The notes beneath the pieces are model-generated. The model was not told where the DNA came from and did no database searches. It saw only the letters and a program-made list of their open reading frames with translations. This document shows, piece by piece, positions 45,600 to 56,930 of a DNA stretch of 64,000 bases. The position numbers and the translations under genes are program-made. Source of the stretch: Holothuria scabra (lineage: Eukaryota; Echinodermata; Holothuroidea; Aspidochirotida; Holothuriidae); NCBI GenBank assembly GCA_037179385.1, contig CM074179.1:186001-250000 (forward strand). Direction: 5' to 3'. Position 1 is the first letter of the stretch; each line of letters begins with the position of its first letter.

Positions 45600-45960
45600 A
45601 AATGGGGCATTCCGCAGTAATTGTCTGTCACGGACGGGATATTTTGCAGCAATTAAAATAGAATTAGTCAACTACAATCTCTTTCATTTTTATTCAATAT
45701 GAAATTAGCCTGCTTGAGTTACCTAGAAAATATATCTTGTTTCATGTGTCACTATAACCTCGTTAAGGTGTGTCACGGACGGGACAGAAAATGGACACCA
45801 GTTTTTTATGGGTTCATGTAAATTAGAAATGCTCTGAAAATACCAGTAACATTTAGTCACTTATAAATAATATATTTTTCAAAGTTTTTATGCAAGGCTA
45901 CAAATTTGCTCCCCTTTAGAAACGTTGGTATCACGGACCGGACAATGTTTGCATTCAACA
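45600..45960 (+). repeat. Degenerate repeats with TCACGGACGGGA core
   Basis: Three units with cores GTCTGTCACGGACGGGATAT (45625), GTGTGTCACGGACGGGACAG (45767) and GGTATCACGGACCGGACAAT (45929), about 140-160 bp apart. Noncoding. Confidence 0.7.
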
Positions 45961-46293
45961 GTAATGGGGTATTTTTGATATTAACATTCCTTTTTACCAA
46001 TTATTAATCTATTGAGATACGTGGATTGATATTTGAAAGATATTGCACCAAATCAACATGCTGTGGGTGCATGAGCCAGGTGGGCAGGGGGTGGGAAGGG
46101 GTAAAAGATGTGACCTGGCAGGGAGCTGCAAAAGTAATAAATCCAGTGTGAATTGTACAACAAGTTACCAGGTACTGTAGTCTACTGCCAAAAGTGTATG
46201 CTCATGTCAAAGGCATTGATCCTTGTCAAAAGTACAGGTCCATGCACCCCAATCCCCATCTGGTCAATATGAACAGCATCCATATCAAATGTA
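45961..46293. other. No gene recognised
   Basis: Spacer before the large minus-strand LINE; nothing identifiable. Confidence 0.4.
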
Positions 46294-46387
46294 CTTTTTA
46301 AGTGCATCGAAACGGACACTCTCAAACAGAAAGACCCACAACCGGACCTGGTAAGAACAAAAGTATTAACTATTTACACTACTACCC

Positions 46388-49300
46388 TTACTTAAGCAAA
46401 CAAAAATTTATTTTCTCCCTTAACAAATAAACGGAAATGAATAGGATAACTATCACCCCTCCCGCCCTCGTTGAAACAAGTGGACCCCACCGCCTGCCAA
46501 ACGCCGCCCTCGGCAGACGGGCGAGGTCCGCTTCAACCCTAAGCGTAACCTCCGCCTTCACCGACTTAACGACAGCGTCGGCAGACCTCCCCTCCCCCCT
46601 AAACACAATATGACATCTGTCTCTCCACAAGGCCAGCTTAATGGAGGCTGAAACAAAGGTCAGTATGTTACAAACACTTACACTGCATGGTGGGGGCGAT
46701 AGACCATACAAGGCGTAGTCCTGGCTAACCGCCCAGGTCCTGCAGGACGTGAGGCGATCAGCCAGGGACTGAAACCACTCCCAGAGGAGGGCGACAAAGC
46801 CACACTGCCAAAACACATGAGGCACACTCTCCCACTTGGTGCATCCAGCGCGGGGACAAATGCCATCTCCAAGACGCCACCGGAGGCGCCTGAGATTCGT
46901 GACGATGGCGTCGTGAGCAATCCGCCACAGCAGGTCTCGCCGGCGGTAATCAAGTGACCTGCTGTGGATCACACGCCACACGTCTGGCCCTGACGTGTAG
47001 TCCCCGGGCTGGACCCGACCTACCAAGCCGTCAAAAATTGCACGGTACTGTTCCCCCGCACTTGTTTGTGATAAGTCTCCTACAGTGGACATGGTACGTA
47101 GTGTTTCCTTCATGAGACAGTATGCCTTTGTGGGCCTCCAGCTGTGAGGTACACTGTTGCTATACAGGGTGGGAAAAAACCACCGGAACGACAATCCCCC
47201 CCAATAACGGACAAAGTAGGCGAAAGGCATCTCACTGCCGACGGCGCTAAAAACGCACTTAGTCAGGAGAAAACGAAGCTTTGAAGGAAAGTGCACGAGG
47301 CCCAATCCCCCCTGTCCAGGATCTTGGTACACAACCTTTCTTTTGACCAGCTCCGTTTTTCCTGACCAAAGGAACCTAAACACTGCCCTCTCGAGCCGCA
47401 CCAGGACACCGTCCGGAGCAGCCAGAACAGTGCCAGGGTACCACAAGAGAGGGTAAATGAAACGATTAATAACTGCTACCTTCCCAAACAGACTAATGTG
47501 GCGCTCGCTTAAGTCGTTCAACCTAGCCTCCACCAGGTCCACTTTCTCGTTCCAGGTAAGTAACTCGAGTGAACCATAACCAAACCATATGCCATTGATT
47601 TTCATGGCGTCGTCTACCCACGATGCCGCGAAGGGCAGTTGCTTCGACCGCCACTTACCTAGACGGAGTCCTTTGGTCTTGGTGGGGTTCAGTCTGGCAC
47701 CCGTCGCTCTCTGAAAGGTGGAGAGTGTGCCAGTAAGGGCCCTGAAGGAAGCTAGGTCGGAGACTACGCATGTGACGTCGTCAGCATACCGGAGGCACTT
47801 GACTTCATATCCACCAGGTATATGAAAAGGTTTAAACAAAGGCTCAACTTGAAAGGCCCTTGCAAGGGACTCACTAAACAATACATAGAGTAGAGGTGAC
47901 AAGGGACACCCCTGCCGTACCCCACGCTGGACTCTGAAGGGGTCCGACGGTAGGCCATTAACGACAACCCGACTATATACACTATTATACAATAACGAGG
48001 TCCATTTAACGAAAACCGGATCCGAACTAAACTTTTCCAAGACTTTAAAGAGAGATCCGTGATCAACCATGTCAAATGCCTTCTCTTGATCGAGGGAGAC
48101 AAGCGCACATGGAAGATCACGGTCCATCACATACTCAACTAGGTCCCGCATCAACCACAGGTTCTGTTGAATACTGTGTCCCCGCACCGCACATGTCTGG
48201 AGAGGTCCTACAAGATCTGGCATGACTGTGCCCAGCCTGCTACAAAAGGCTTTTGCCAAAATCTTGTAATCCACATTCAACAAGGTGATTGCCCGCTTGT
48301 TTTTCGGGTCTAGGGGGTCTCCAGACTTTGACAGCAATGTTATAACACCAGTGCGCTGCGAGGGACTCAATGATCCAGCAAGGAAGGCAGAGGCGAATAC
48401 ATCACGAAGGTCGTGTCCAACAGTACCCCAGAATCGTTTGTAGAATTCAGCAGGGATACCATCGGACCCAGGCGCCTTTCCGTTTTTCATTTTCGCCACT
48501 GCCTTCCAAAGCTCGTCGACAGTCAGGGGAGAACCAAGTTCATCATTCTGCCTCTTACAGGGGGTCTTATCAATATTCTCTAACAGGGACTTTTGGAGCC
48601 CTTCTTCGACATCGGCTTGGGAATAAAGCTGTTCGTAGTAGTTTTTAAACACCTCCACCATGTCGAGAGGGTCCCTCTGCAATGTACCGTGAACGTCACG
48701 GACCGCCTTTATGCGGCGGTCAATGGCATACTTTGTGACGTCCCGGTAGAATTTTATAGTAGGTTTTTCCTCCGCCTCCACGCAATTTACGCGAGCACGA
48801 ACGCGGGCCCCGTGCAATTTCTCATCAAGGTATTGCTGAATTGCAGGGAGTGCGGAGGAGTCCCCGTCCCTCTCCCTAGAGCAGAGTGAGAGGAACTCTT
48901 CTCTTCTTCGACGAGCTCTCGCTACACAGTAACCAATTGTAAAACGTTTAATGAGGTCCTTTACGTCATCCCACCACTCCAAATCTGTTGAGAAGGCCGG
49001 CCTCAGTGTTCGCCATCCCTCGTACCTAGCTTTAAACTGATCTCTGTAGTCTGCCTCCGTTAATATTTGTGTGTTCATTTTCCAGAACTCCCTCCCTGTT
49101 GGCCAAGACTCCGGAGGCTGAAAAACGACAGTAACTGCATCATGATCCGAAATTGGACATGTAACTACTTCACAGTCACTCGGTGACAGTGAAGGTGGAG
49201 AGTACACCCGGTCTAAACGCGATGCGTCCGTGCCATCAGGACGGTGCCAAGTGAACACGGACAAGCCGGGATGTTTTGCTCTCCACACATCAACCATGTC

Positions 49301-49831
49301 ACGATTCTTTAGGAACATGTCCAATTCCGTCATGCCGACACTACAGCCCGACGATGTACATAAGGACATTCGGTCGAACAGTGTGTCGGGGACACAGTTA
49401 AAGTCTCCTGCCAGGATGCATGGGGCGCTGCCAGGAACGAAGGATGGTAGGGCTGTGAAAAAATTCCTCCTGTCCGAAGGCCGATTGGGCGCGTACACGT
49501 TACATAGCAGAAAATTCCCACAAGGGTGCCTTATCGTAATGCATACCAACCGGCCCTCGTGATCGGAATCAACTTTTCCGACCAGTGGAGTCCACCTTGG
49601 CGAAACTAAAATAATAGAACCACATGATGTTGTTGACCCAAAGGAAGCGTGCAACCCCCCACCCCATTCGTAGGACCAGGCGTGGACATCGTCCTCGTTC
49701 ACAATATGAGTCTCCTGGAGGAAAACGAAGTCCACACCCAGAGCTTTACAGAACTGAAATATTCTAGACCTCATACCATTGACATTGAGGGTCATGAGGG
49801 ACAGGGAGTCAGACATGGTGGGATGTGACAA
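46388..49831 (-). CDS. LINE ORF2 protein: APE endonuclease, reverse transcriptase, C-terminal CCHC (1147 aa)
   Basis: A single open frame of 1147 codons. Endonuclease (about 12-240): N18 in LNVNGM, E40 in LQETH, D143 and N145 in GDFN, D207 in RLDRV, D229/H230 in SDHD. Basic linker at 305-312. RT: GKAPGSDGIP at 451, KSGDPLDPKNKR at 502, YKILAKAF at 522, motif A D581 and D587 (SLDQEKAFD), motif B RGVRQGCPLSPLLY at 636, YADD at 682-685. C-terminal knuckle C992-X4-C997-X7-H1005-X4-C1010. It would nick target DNA and copy element RNA in the nucleus. Peculiarities: five residues (DSRKR) present in copies 1 and 5 are missing after NVNGM, and the usual end after VIVNL is extended by 17 residues. It overlaps the ORF1 end by 40 nt; a second ATG at 49816 would shorten the overlap. 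All catalytic residues are present, but activity is unproven. Confidence 0.93.
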   Translation of the reverse strand: MSHPTMSDSLSLMTLNVNGMRSRIFQFCKALGVDFVFLQETHIVNEDDVHAWSYEWGGGLHASFGSTTSCGSIILVSPRWTPLVGKVDSDHEGRLVCITIRHPCGNFLLCNVYAPNRPSDRRNFFTALPSFVPGSAPCILAGDFNCVPDTLFDRMSLCTSSGCSVGMTELDMFLKNRDMVDVWRAKHPGLSVFTWHRPDGTDASRLDRVYSPPSLSPSDCEVVTCPISDHDAVTVVFQPPESWPTGREFWKMNTQILTEADYRDQFKARYEGWRTLRPAFSTDLEWWDDVKDLIKRFTIGYCVARARRRREEFLSLCSRERDGDSSALPAIQQYLDEKLHGARVRARVNCVEAEEKPTIKFYRDVTKYAIDRRIKAVRDVHGTLQRDPLDMVEVFKNYYEQLYSQADVEEGLQKSLLENIDKTPCKRQNDELGSPLTVDELWKAVAKMKNGKAPGSDGIPAEFYKRFWGTVGHDLRDVFASAFLAGSLSPSQRTGVITLLSKSGDPLDPKNKRAITLLNVDYKILAKAFCSRLGTVMPDLVGPLQTCAVRGHSIQQNLWLMRDLVEYVMDRDLPCALVSLDQEKAFDMVDHGSLFKVLEKFSSDPVFVKWTSLLYNSVYSRVVVNGLPSDPFRVQRGVRQGCPLSPLLYVLFSESLARAFQVEPLFKPFHIPGGYEVKCLRYADDVTCVVSDLASFRALTGTLSTFQRATGARLNPTKTKGLRLGKWRSKQLPFAASWVDDAMKINGIWFGYGSLELLTWNEKVDLVEARLNDLSERHISLFGKVAVINRFIYPLLWYPGTVLAAPDGVLVRLERAVFRFLWSGKTELVKRKVVYQDPGQGGLGLVHFPSKLRFLLTKCVFSAVGSEMPFAYFVRYWGGLSFRWFFPTLYSNSVPHSWRPTKAYCLMKETLRTMSTVGDLSQTSAGEQYRAIFDGLVGRVQPGDYTSGPDVWRVIHSRSLDYRRRDLLWRIAHDAIVTNLRRLRWRLGDGICPRAGCTKWESVPHVFWQCGFVALLWEWFQSLADRLTSCRTWAVSQDYALYGLSPPPCSVSVCNILTFVSASIKLALWRDRCHIVFRGEGRSADAVVKSVKAEVTLRVEADLARLPRAAFGRRWGPLVSTRAGGVIVILFISVYLLREKINFCLLK

Positions 49832-50917
49832 CTAAACATCGGTTTCCGACCGGACCTTCTTATTCTCATTGCCTGGGCTCCCAATTTGTGGCCCAGAAAG
49901 GTGACCCCATGGGGCGGAATCTCGCTCGAGGCAGGCCTCTTCAAATTGGGTACCGTCGCCGAGTCTCCCCCCTCCCCAATGTCCATGGAGTCAAACCAAG
50001 TCATCCCTATTGGAGGGGACTTTGGTGGAGGCTCCGAGGCAGGCACATCCACAACGGACATGACAATGTCAGATTCCGAGTCCGAGGAGAGCTGGAGGTC
50101 ACCCTCTACCACAGATATACCAGCCTCCTCCGGTGACGGGGGTACAGAAATTATAGCCTCGGGACCTCCCTCGGGGCCTCCAGACTCACAGGACTTCGAG
50201 GTGGCTTCAAAGTCCCGCAGCACCTGATTGACCACCTCTTGGGTTGAAGGGGACTCAGGTGCCTCCACTAGTGGTTCTGGGCCTGGCTGGGGGGGGGGGT
50301 TCAGGTTCCTCTCCATGGTTAACCATTACTTGGGATAAAGGGGACCCCGGTGTCTCCACTGCTGGTTCTGGGCCTGGCTGCGGGGGTTCAGGTGCCTGTC
50401 CCACTTCTGCACTGGCACGAGCCGAGTAAGATGTGGGGCAGGCACCAGAAATATGTCCCTCCTCCTGACAGAGGTTGCACCGCACATTGTTGGGGCATTC
50501 GTCCTTATCGTGCCCCTCCTGGAAGCACTTGCCGCAACGTCTGATGGGACACGCCCTGGCTTCGTGTCCCTCCTTTGAACACTTGTAACAGGTGCGGGGC
50601 TGCCCAAAATATCTAATGTGGGCCTTCACACCTCCTATGAAAAGGACGGAGGGAATGTCCTTGTCCAGTTCCATACGGAACAGCCTCTTCCCATTAAAAA
50701 TCCCTTTGAACTCACCCTCCCCGTACCTACACCACCGGGATTTAAGGACAGTTCCGTACTGCCCCAGAACCCTCGCAACCAGGCGTTGCTCGACCTCAAA
50801 ATTCAGGTAGAGCACTGTCACCACCACAGAACGATCGTATGGGGTGACAGTGAGCCCTTTGACGCCCTTCAGAGAATTAACCCCCTTTACACGGGCAGCA
50901 TCGGACCTGAATTTGAA
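49792..50917 (-). pseudogene. LINE ORF1 (gag-like), 5'-truncated, one slip in a C-run
   Basis: From 50917: KFRSDAARVKGVNSLKG, LTVTPYDRSVVVTVLYLNFE, FIGGVKAHIRYFGQPRTC, three knuckles (CYKCSKEGHEARAC, CGKCFQEGHDKDEC, CNLCQEEGHISGAC), then a Pro/Glu tail. A homopolymer at about 50288-50298 (C on this strand) shifts the frame. Beyond it the acidic tail reads on to the stop at 49792. Around the slip, a PQPGPEP...VE.P.SP segment is duplicated in tandem (about 50230-50400). The first ~60 codons are missing; flanking DNA supplies a chance ATG at 50956. Confidence 0.87.
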
Positions 50918-51307
50918 GTGAACAAACTGTGTATCCACCTGTGAGGAAAATTGCACAACACTGAACAGGTATGTGGATCTGCCACCAGGACAATCCCCCT
51001 CCGTTTACCCCCATTACATTAGTACATCACAACAACACTTTTTCACACAGACAACTTCCTTTCATTCATTTGTAGAATTGGTGATACGAACGGGTACCAA
51101 CTACCAAGATATTGGTATACCCGATACAAGTATATGTCAAACGCAAATTGAGACTCCTCTTCATTTTCAAAACAATGAAGTTCCGTATAAGAGTCGACTT
51201 TTGAGTGTAGTGGCTAAAACGAATAAAATTCAGTCCTTCAGGCTCTGAAATTCACCACGGAAACTCTTTAACTGAGGTCACCTATTTAGATCTAAAAACC
51301 CTCAAGC
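50918..51307. other. No gene recognised
   Basis: Flank of the truncated LINE; noncoding. Confidence 0.4.
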
Positions 51308-52891
51308 CAGTGGCGGAGCTGCCATATGGTCAGGGGGCGGTCGCCCCCCGTCTGTCGGCGCCCTTTTTAGGTTTTAACATACTTTCCTCTTGCACTATTA
51401 TTGGCAAAAGACATAATTTAATAGCTTTGTTTTAAGACCCAGATTACAAAATGCTCAAACAGCCACCAGTAACTGTACTAGTCGATTTTATTCTTATGAA
51501 AAGGGTCATCTTCTGTAATAGAGTGATAGGTTTTGCCGAAACGTATCTTCATGCTTTATACGCACTAATGAATGTTGTCGCTGTGCTAAGTTAATTGTTT
51601 CCCCACCAAGCGTGATTATAAGCTTACGAAATACACAGACTGACATTAAATTCACCCTCCCGGCCAATAAAAGATGTTGCAAAGGGCGCAACAATAATTG
51701 TAGCACAGATAGCTTTCTTGTTGTCGGGGATAATTGTCAACGTAGACAATAAAAAATTTTATAAAGATACCAAAATAGCTTCCACAACATTTTTCAAAAT
51801 CATTTGAAGAGAACATTCAGGTTAAAATAAAATAAAACTGTTATCATGGTGGTAATGGTTTAAGAATTTTAATGAGCAGTTTCCATTTTGCTTTTCTTCA
51901 AGTGACCATTCTCATGATAAATGGCTCTTTCTCACACTGCACGATAATCCCATGAAAATGCTTATTTCTGTACTTTCGTGGTCTCAAAACCCAGAAAATT
52001 GCATCTAATATTAAGCCTACGTTTAGGCTACTTTCATTTATTATGAATTTGGTATCTAGAGAGCAAAGCAGACCTTTTGTCAGTTGGCTATTTCTTGAAA
52101 TGTACTTAATTAATGGCTATTTTAGATTGGTCACATGATGTAAATTACGTCAGTTAAAGTTTCTTCGTGTGCTTATCTTGATTTCCAGATGCCAAAAAAA
52201 TTTTCATAACCTTTCCCCCTGTAAGATTGCCTGCTATTTGGCTCAAGCAGGTTTAATCTTTATCTTCACAAAGTAGCCCATTATTTTATTAAAATCTGAA
52301 ATCGAGACCTGGCAATAACACAAAATATAATGACCGCCTTCGAGTCATACCAGAGTTTGAAAGAGGGATAGAAACAAGGGCGCCCGCAGGTACGGGCAAG
52401 GAAGGAACTTGCTCTCCCCTGGAAAATAAAAAAAACCTGAAAAAATGAAGAAAACATAAAGAAAAATACGAAGAAAAATAATTAACATCAACATTTCTTA
52501 ACAGTTCACGCAGTGCTTTCCTTATTTATATGGGGTAAATAGGCTTTAGAAATGCCATTTCCAGCTATCTGAGTGGCATTTTGGGCCAAAATTTTCTTGC
52601 ACTCCGCCCCAAAGTCACGGTGGCGAGAAACTTTTTCCCCCTAAAAGAATTTTGTCCTCCCCCCCCGAATTTTCTTCTGCGGAAGCCCATGGATAGAAAA
52701 TTTAAACATGTTTTAATAGAAAAACTTGCTGCGGAGAAATGGAGAAGTAGTCTTCTACCAGGTGCGGAAAATCAAGGAAAGTCTGAAAAGCCGTGTCTTC
52801 GATCGTGGTAAGACTCAGGGCATTAACTCCTTCGAAGCGCCCCTGCAGACCATTTTCGCCCCACTGACCGAAATCCCTAGCTCCGCCACTG
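51308..52891. repeat. hAT-like element, candidate (1,584 bp)
   Basis: Begins CAGTGGCGGAGCTGCC and ends CTAGCTCCGCCACTG, so the ends share CAGTGGCGGAGCT in inverted orientation. The flanking octamers CCTCAAGC and TCAAAAGC match at only five of eight positions, so a true duplication is not shown and the ends could belong to two elements. Inside, 52380-52688 has its own short inverted ends (GGGCGCCCGCAGG and CTGCGGAAGCCC). Confidence 0.5.
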
Positions 52892-54572
52892 TCAAAAGCT
52901 GAAAGTAAAAGCACAGCGGCCGCCTCTACTTTGATGTTTATAGCCTGTGCAGGGGCCGACTGGCCCAACGGAAAACCGGGCAATTTCTTGGGGCCCACCC
53001 CCTCATGGTCCCCTCCTATACACGACACAACAAGTCTGTTCACACCACAAGTATGTACAATTATTTTGGGGGCATAGTAATGCACCTGAAAAAGTGAGAT
53101 TATGGACCAACTACACGTCCAGATTTCAAAATCATTACTCCAAACATTAATCCAAACATTTTGCATTTCTGAAGAAAAAGAAATCAATGACGTGAACTCA
53201 AAATTAGGCATTTTCATTGGTTCAATCAAGCAGCTTCTTCATATCTGAAAATGAAGCACCTGGTATGCTTCCCATTGGGAAAGGCATGGGAGCCTTGATC
53301 AGTTGATCCGTGTGACTATTATGCAAAAAAAGTGCATCCCCAATGGACTTCAGCCACTCCCTCTTCCTTGGTCTTCTTCTTGATTTAACTTAACCCAAAT
53401 ATTGTTCTCCAGTAAACTTTGAAATCTTCTCCGGTATAAGCTCCAATTTTTCAAACATTTTTAAAAAAGGCCAAAAATTGGGCAAATTTTCTGATTCCTT
53501 GGGATAAAACTTGATCCAAACATTTAAATATTTTACCCAAGTGAACTTCAGTTGCCTAAAAATTTTACATTTCTACTAATTTTGTTTTTATTGATAGGCG
53601 GGTTCTTTAATACAAAAAACCCGAAAGTTTCCATTTAACGGTATACTGCGAAAAACTGAACCCAAATTTCCTTTAATAAATTTCCAAATTTTTCCACATT
53701 TTCTCAAATATGAGCACCTCCTTTTTTAAAATAATCTTTTATAAATTGCAAGAACTTTTCGGGGAATTTCAAGTTTCGTCACGGCCAGAAAGTCTTAATC
53801 CGTACGAAAAAATGTGTAACACCACCGAACTTCAGTCCCCTCTATGATCTACTTGATTTTACTCATAGAAAAAGGCAGTTTTCCCAAAAAATCCCCCACA
53901 TTTTTTCAATTTTCTTTTGAAAAAATTTTCCGCGAAAGAATGAACAGTTTTTTAAATATTTGTTAAAAATGGAAAAAATTTGGGGCCTCTTCACACACCA
54001 CAAATTTTTCTCCCTGTCTTGTCGGCGACTCATAGCTTTTGCAGGGGCCCGAGCTCCTGGCTACCACCCGTCTGGAGCCATCTCTAGATAAGTTTAAGAA
54101 GACAAGATTCTCAAAGAAGACAATTATGCCTGGAAAATTACATGAGGTGATCGGCCTTTCGGACTATAATGATCGCTGGAGGCCGGGGTGGAGCTTTTTA
54201 TCTTCAGTTTTTTAAACATGTTCAACATAGAGAGTCATGCACAACGTGTATAATTAGGTGCTAAATACCTTACGATCTGTCAGGAACTCTAGATGGAAAA
54301 ACACTTTACAGGGAAAGCACTTGTTGGGAAGTTGACAGGCAAAGTTGTGAACACCTCATGAGTATTTCACTTAATGCTGTCTGCTACGGTCGGCAAAGAT
54401 GCAAAAAGGTGGTGAGGAGATGACAAGTGATACATGATAATAACACTTAAAGACACCTAAATAAAGCGATCCCGAAAACCGATCATGAGGTTTGAGTACA
54501 CTAAAATTTTAATACAAGCCAGTTGGATCGATCTGGATCGAAGTGTAGACACATGGATGATTAAAGAGCTTA
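52892..54572. other. Degenerate repeats, no gene
   Basis: About 53740-54060 is related to the dispersed repeat at 7380-8041 and 55123-56922 (shared AAGTTTCGTC..G.AAAG.CTTA and AAATATTTGTTAAAA words). CAGGGGCCGACTGGCCC at 52950 looks like another transposon end. The 175-codon minus-strand frame at 52702-53229 has no recognisable domain. Confidence 0.45.
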
Positions 54573-54775
54573 TTAAACAAACAACAGATAAAGGTTCCCT
54601 GTCAGCCGCAGCTGGCTGCAGCGGATTAAGCAAACGCCAAGTATCCTGTGGTGAGCTGTAGTGTTCTGTAAGTACAGGGATTTTACAGAAGAGTTTTGTA
54701 GAGGGGTTTTAAAGAGGCTGCTGGTACTGACCACGGGAACACTGACGAGAGACTTAGCCAAGTCCACATGGTTTG
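54573..54775 (-). pseudogene. I-group LINE ORF2 linker fragment
   Basis: The minus-strand peptide DLAKSLVSVPVVSTSSLFKT aligns with DLAKPFVSVPRGADNFLYKI at the end of the I-group copy at 40172. Nucleotide words GGGAACACTGACGAGAGACTTAGCCAAGTC-like are shared. It is a short remnant beyond the endonuclease. Confidence 0.6.
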
Positions 54776-55114
54776 GGATTTGCCGTCAAAGTCCCGAGGG
54801 ACAAATATTTTTTTGTCCTTCGCAGACGCTACTGCTAACTTAACCACACGTCAGCATCGTGTAGAAATTTCAACGACGGAGTTAGTCAATTGTCTAAAGA
54901 AACGATGAATAAGTGTGGATAGAAGATGACTAAATAACCAAATCAAATATATCTGAATTAATTCTAATTTTGTAGTCTTACGACTTCCAAAATTTTTCGT
55001 ATTTTACATCGAACTTGGACTGATTTTCAGTACCACAAACGACCTCGTCTCTGATTATGTGTAAATCCTCCCCAAGTTCCCCCCCTTTTCGACTACATTG
55101 AAGACTGTTATGCT
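54776..55114. other. No gene recognised
   Basis: Noncoding spacer. Confidence 0.4.
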
Positions 55115-55122
55115 GTACGAAA

Positions 55123-56922
55123 CAGGTGGCGTAAGGATTTGCCCGACAGGGGTTCAAGCTCCCCGACAGGGGGCCAGCATTTCAAGGCCCCGACAAAGAC
55201 AATGAGTTAGTCCCGGTGGGACGTGACTTGGCAGAATTTGAGGCCCGCGTGCGCCGAAATTTTTTACTATCTTTTAACAAATACTTAAAAATCTGGAGTT
55301 TATCTTGAAGAAAAATTTAAAACTTTTGCAACAATTTCGACTTTTTTAAGGACCATTAAAAAGTCGGGGTGTTATTGAAGAATCTATCCTTCATATGGGC
55401 AAAATCAAAAACGTTTTGTTCGCGACAGCTGAAATTTTGTTGGGGTTATGCATGTAACCATTCTAGGTTTAAGTAAGGTCTCAAGACGAGACCAGAAGTT
55501 TGCCCGAAGAGTTTTCCCTATTTTGAACGAAGATTTGAAAATTAACAGCTTATTATATTGCAAAAATTTTGGGATATAACATACGAAAATTTGTTTTTTG
55601 GCAAGGTTAAAATAAAAAAATTGGGTTCTTTATTAAATGATAAGCCTTTTAAGAGCAAAATTAGGTTTGGGTTGATTTAAAGGGTTGGCTAAAGAGTTGG
55701 TTATTTGTTGTACTGTGTATCCATCGAAATTGGAAAATTTTGCCACTTTGAACAATCTCACGCTTACTTTGGGGAAAATTGTAATTTTATTACAGATTTG
55801 GGGGTTTTAGGAAGAATCTGACCTTCTCATAAGAATAATCAAGTAGGGGGGTGATCTGTAGTTTTTGGGGGGTTACTAAATATCATCAGGCAGATTAAGG
55901 CCCTCGGACCATATTGGAAAATTTTCCAGCGGAAAAAATTTGCCTTCCCATAAAATTGAAATTTTACATTTTATATATTGAAACAGGCGTACGGGAGCGT
56001 TTCAGTTTGGGAGGAGGAAGATTTTTTTCCCCAGAAATGTAATCCTGCCCAAAAGAGCAGTCGGACTTATGGGAAGATATTCTTACACTACTGTTTATGA
56101 TGTTTCTCATTATGTGTTGGTCAAACTGAAACGGCCTGGCCGATTTTCATTACCGTTGCTAGAATTCGGCTGTTGGGGCAGGCCATATGGCAGACCATCG
56201 GGCACTGCATGCACATGAACAACTGCTCCCCCGTTTTTGTACGGAAAATTTGGAATTTTGTGAGTTTCCTAGAAGAATATGGTGTTCAAGTAAACAAAAT
56301 CAAGAAGATCGTGACTGAAGTTATCAGGCCCTCATCTTTTATCGGCCTGTAGATGAAGGCTCCCCGACGAAATTTTATTATCTCAACAACAGTGGGAGGG
56401 TAGTCTTCCCCGACATGGGCACAACCTTGCGCGCACGGATTGAAGATGGGATGAGGGATAGCAGAGCTAGTAAGAAGTAATTAAAACCGATTCAGATATG
56501 CATTAACATAGCTTTACAAAAGAAAAAAGGATGATCAAAAAAAAAAAAAAAAAAGAACAGTTCATGATCATCCATCCAGTAACTTCAGTCCTTTACGTTT
56601 TCAAAGTTTTTAGGCATCCCCGAAAAAATGCCTTCCTTCTCCCACAGGGGATGAGATAGGACAAGGTACACGGATGAGATAGGACAAGGTGTATGGAATG
56701 AGGTATACTGCAGGGCAAAGAAGTGATTGAAAATCGATTCGAATATGCATTAAAATAGCATTTCAAAACAAAAAATAGGTTCAAAATCACCCACCCAGTT
56801 ACTTCAGTCCTTGTATTTTTTTTTTTTTAGTTTTTTTTTTTATTATTTTCAGGCCTCCCCGACGAAACCGCCGACCTTCCCCAACGGGGGGATGCCCCCC
56901 TCCTCCGCCGGCGCCACCCCTG
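55123..56922. mobile_element. hAT-like non-autonomous element, 1,800 bp
   Basis: Perfect 8-bp duplication GTACGAAA at 55115-55122 and 56923-56930. Ends are CAGGTGGCGTAAGG and, reversed, CAGGGGTGGCGCCGG. Its left part is homologous to 7380-8041 (opposite orientation). The body is AT-rich with repeated CCCCGACA words and no open frame resembling a transposase. Confidence 0.82.
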
Positions 56923-56930
56923 GTACGAAA

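Larger units (their letters stand above)
46294..50917 (-). mobile_element. Tx1/L1-like LINE copy 9, near full length
   Basis: On the minus strand: ORF1 lacking its first ~60 codons (from 50917), a complete ORF2 (49831-46388) and a short 3' UTR ending CGATGCACTTAAAAAGTA at about 46293. This is the only element in the window with an uninterrupted ORF2. 5' truncation falls just upstream of the KFRSDAARVKG block. No target duplication was recognised at the flanks. Confidence 0.9.

Noticed and set aside
46294..50940. Target-site duplication for the near-full-length LINE
   Set aside because: Flanks (…TATCAAATGTAC and TGAACAAACTGTGTA…) are only loosely alike; not convincing.
51308..52891. Firm hAT call from the matching CAGTGGCGGAGCT ends
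   Set aside because: Flanking octamers match at only five of eight positions, so it is kept as a candidate only.
52702..53229. 175-codon minus-strand frame as a gene
   Set aside because: No recognisable domain; it overlaps transposon-end-like sequence and low-complexity DNA.
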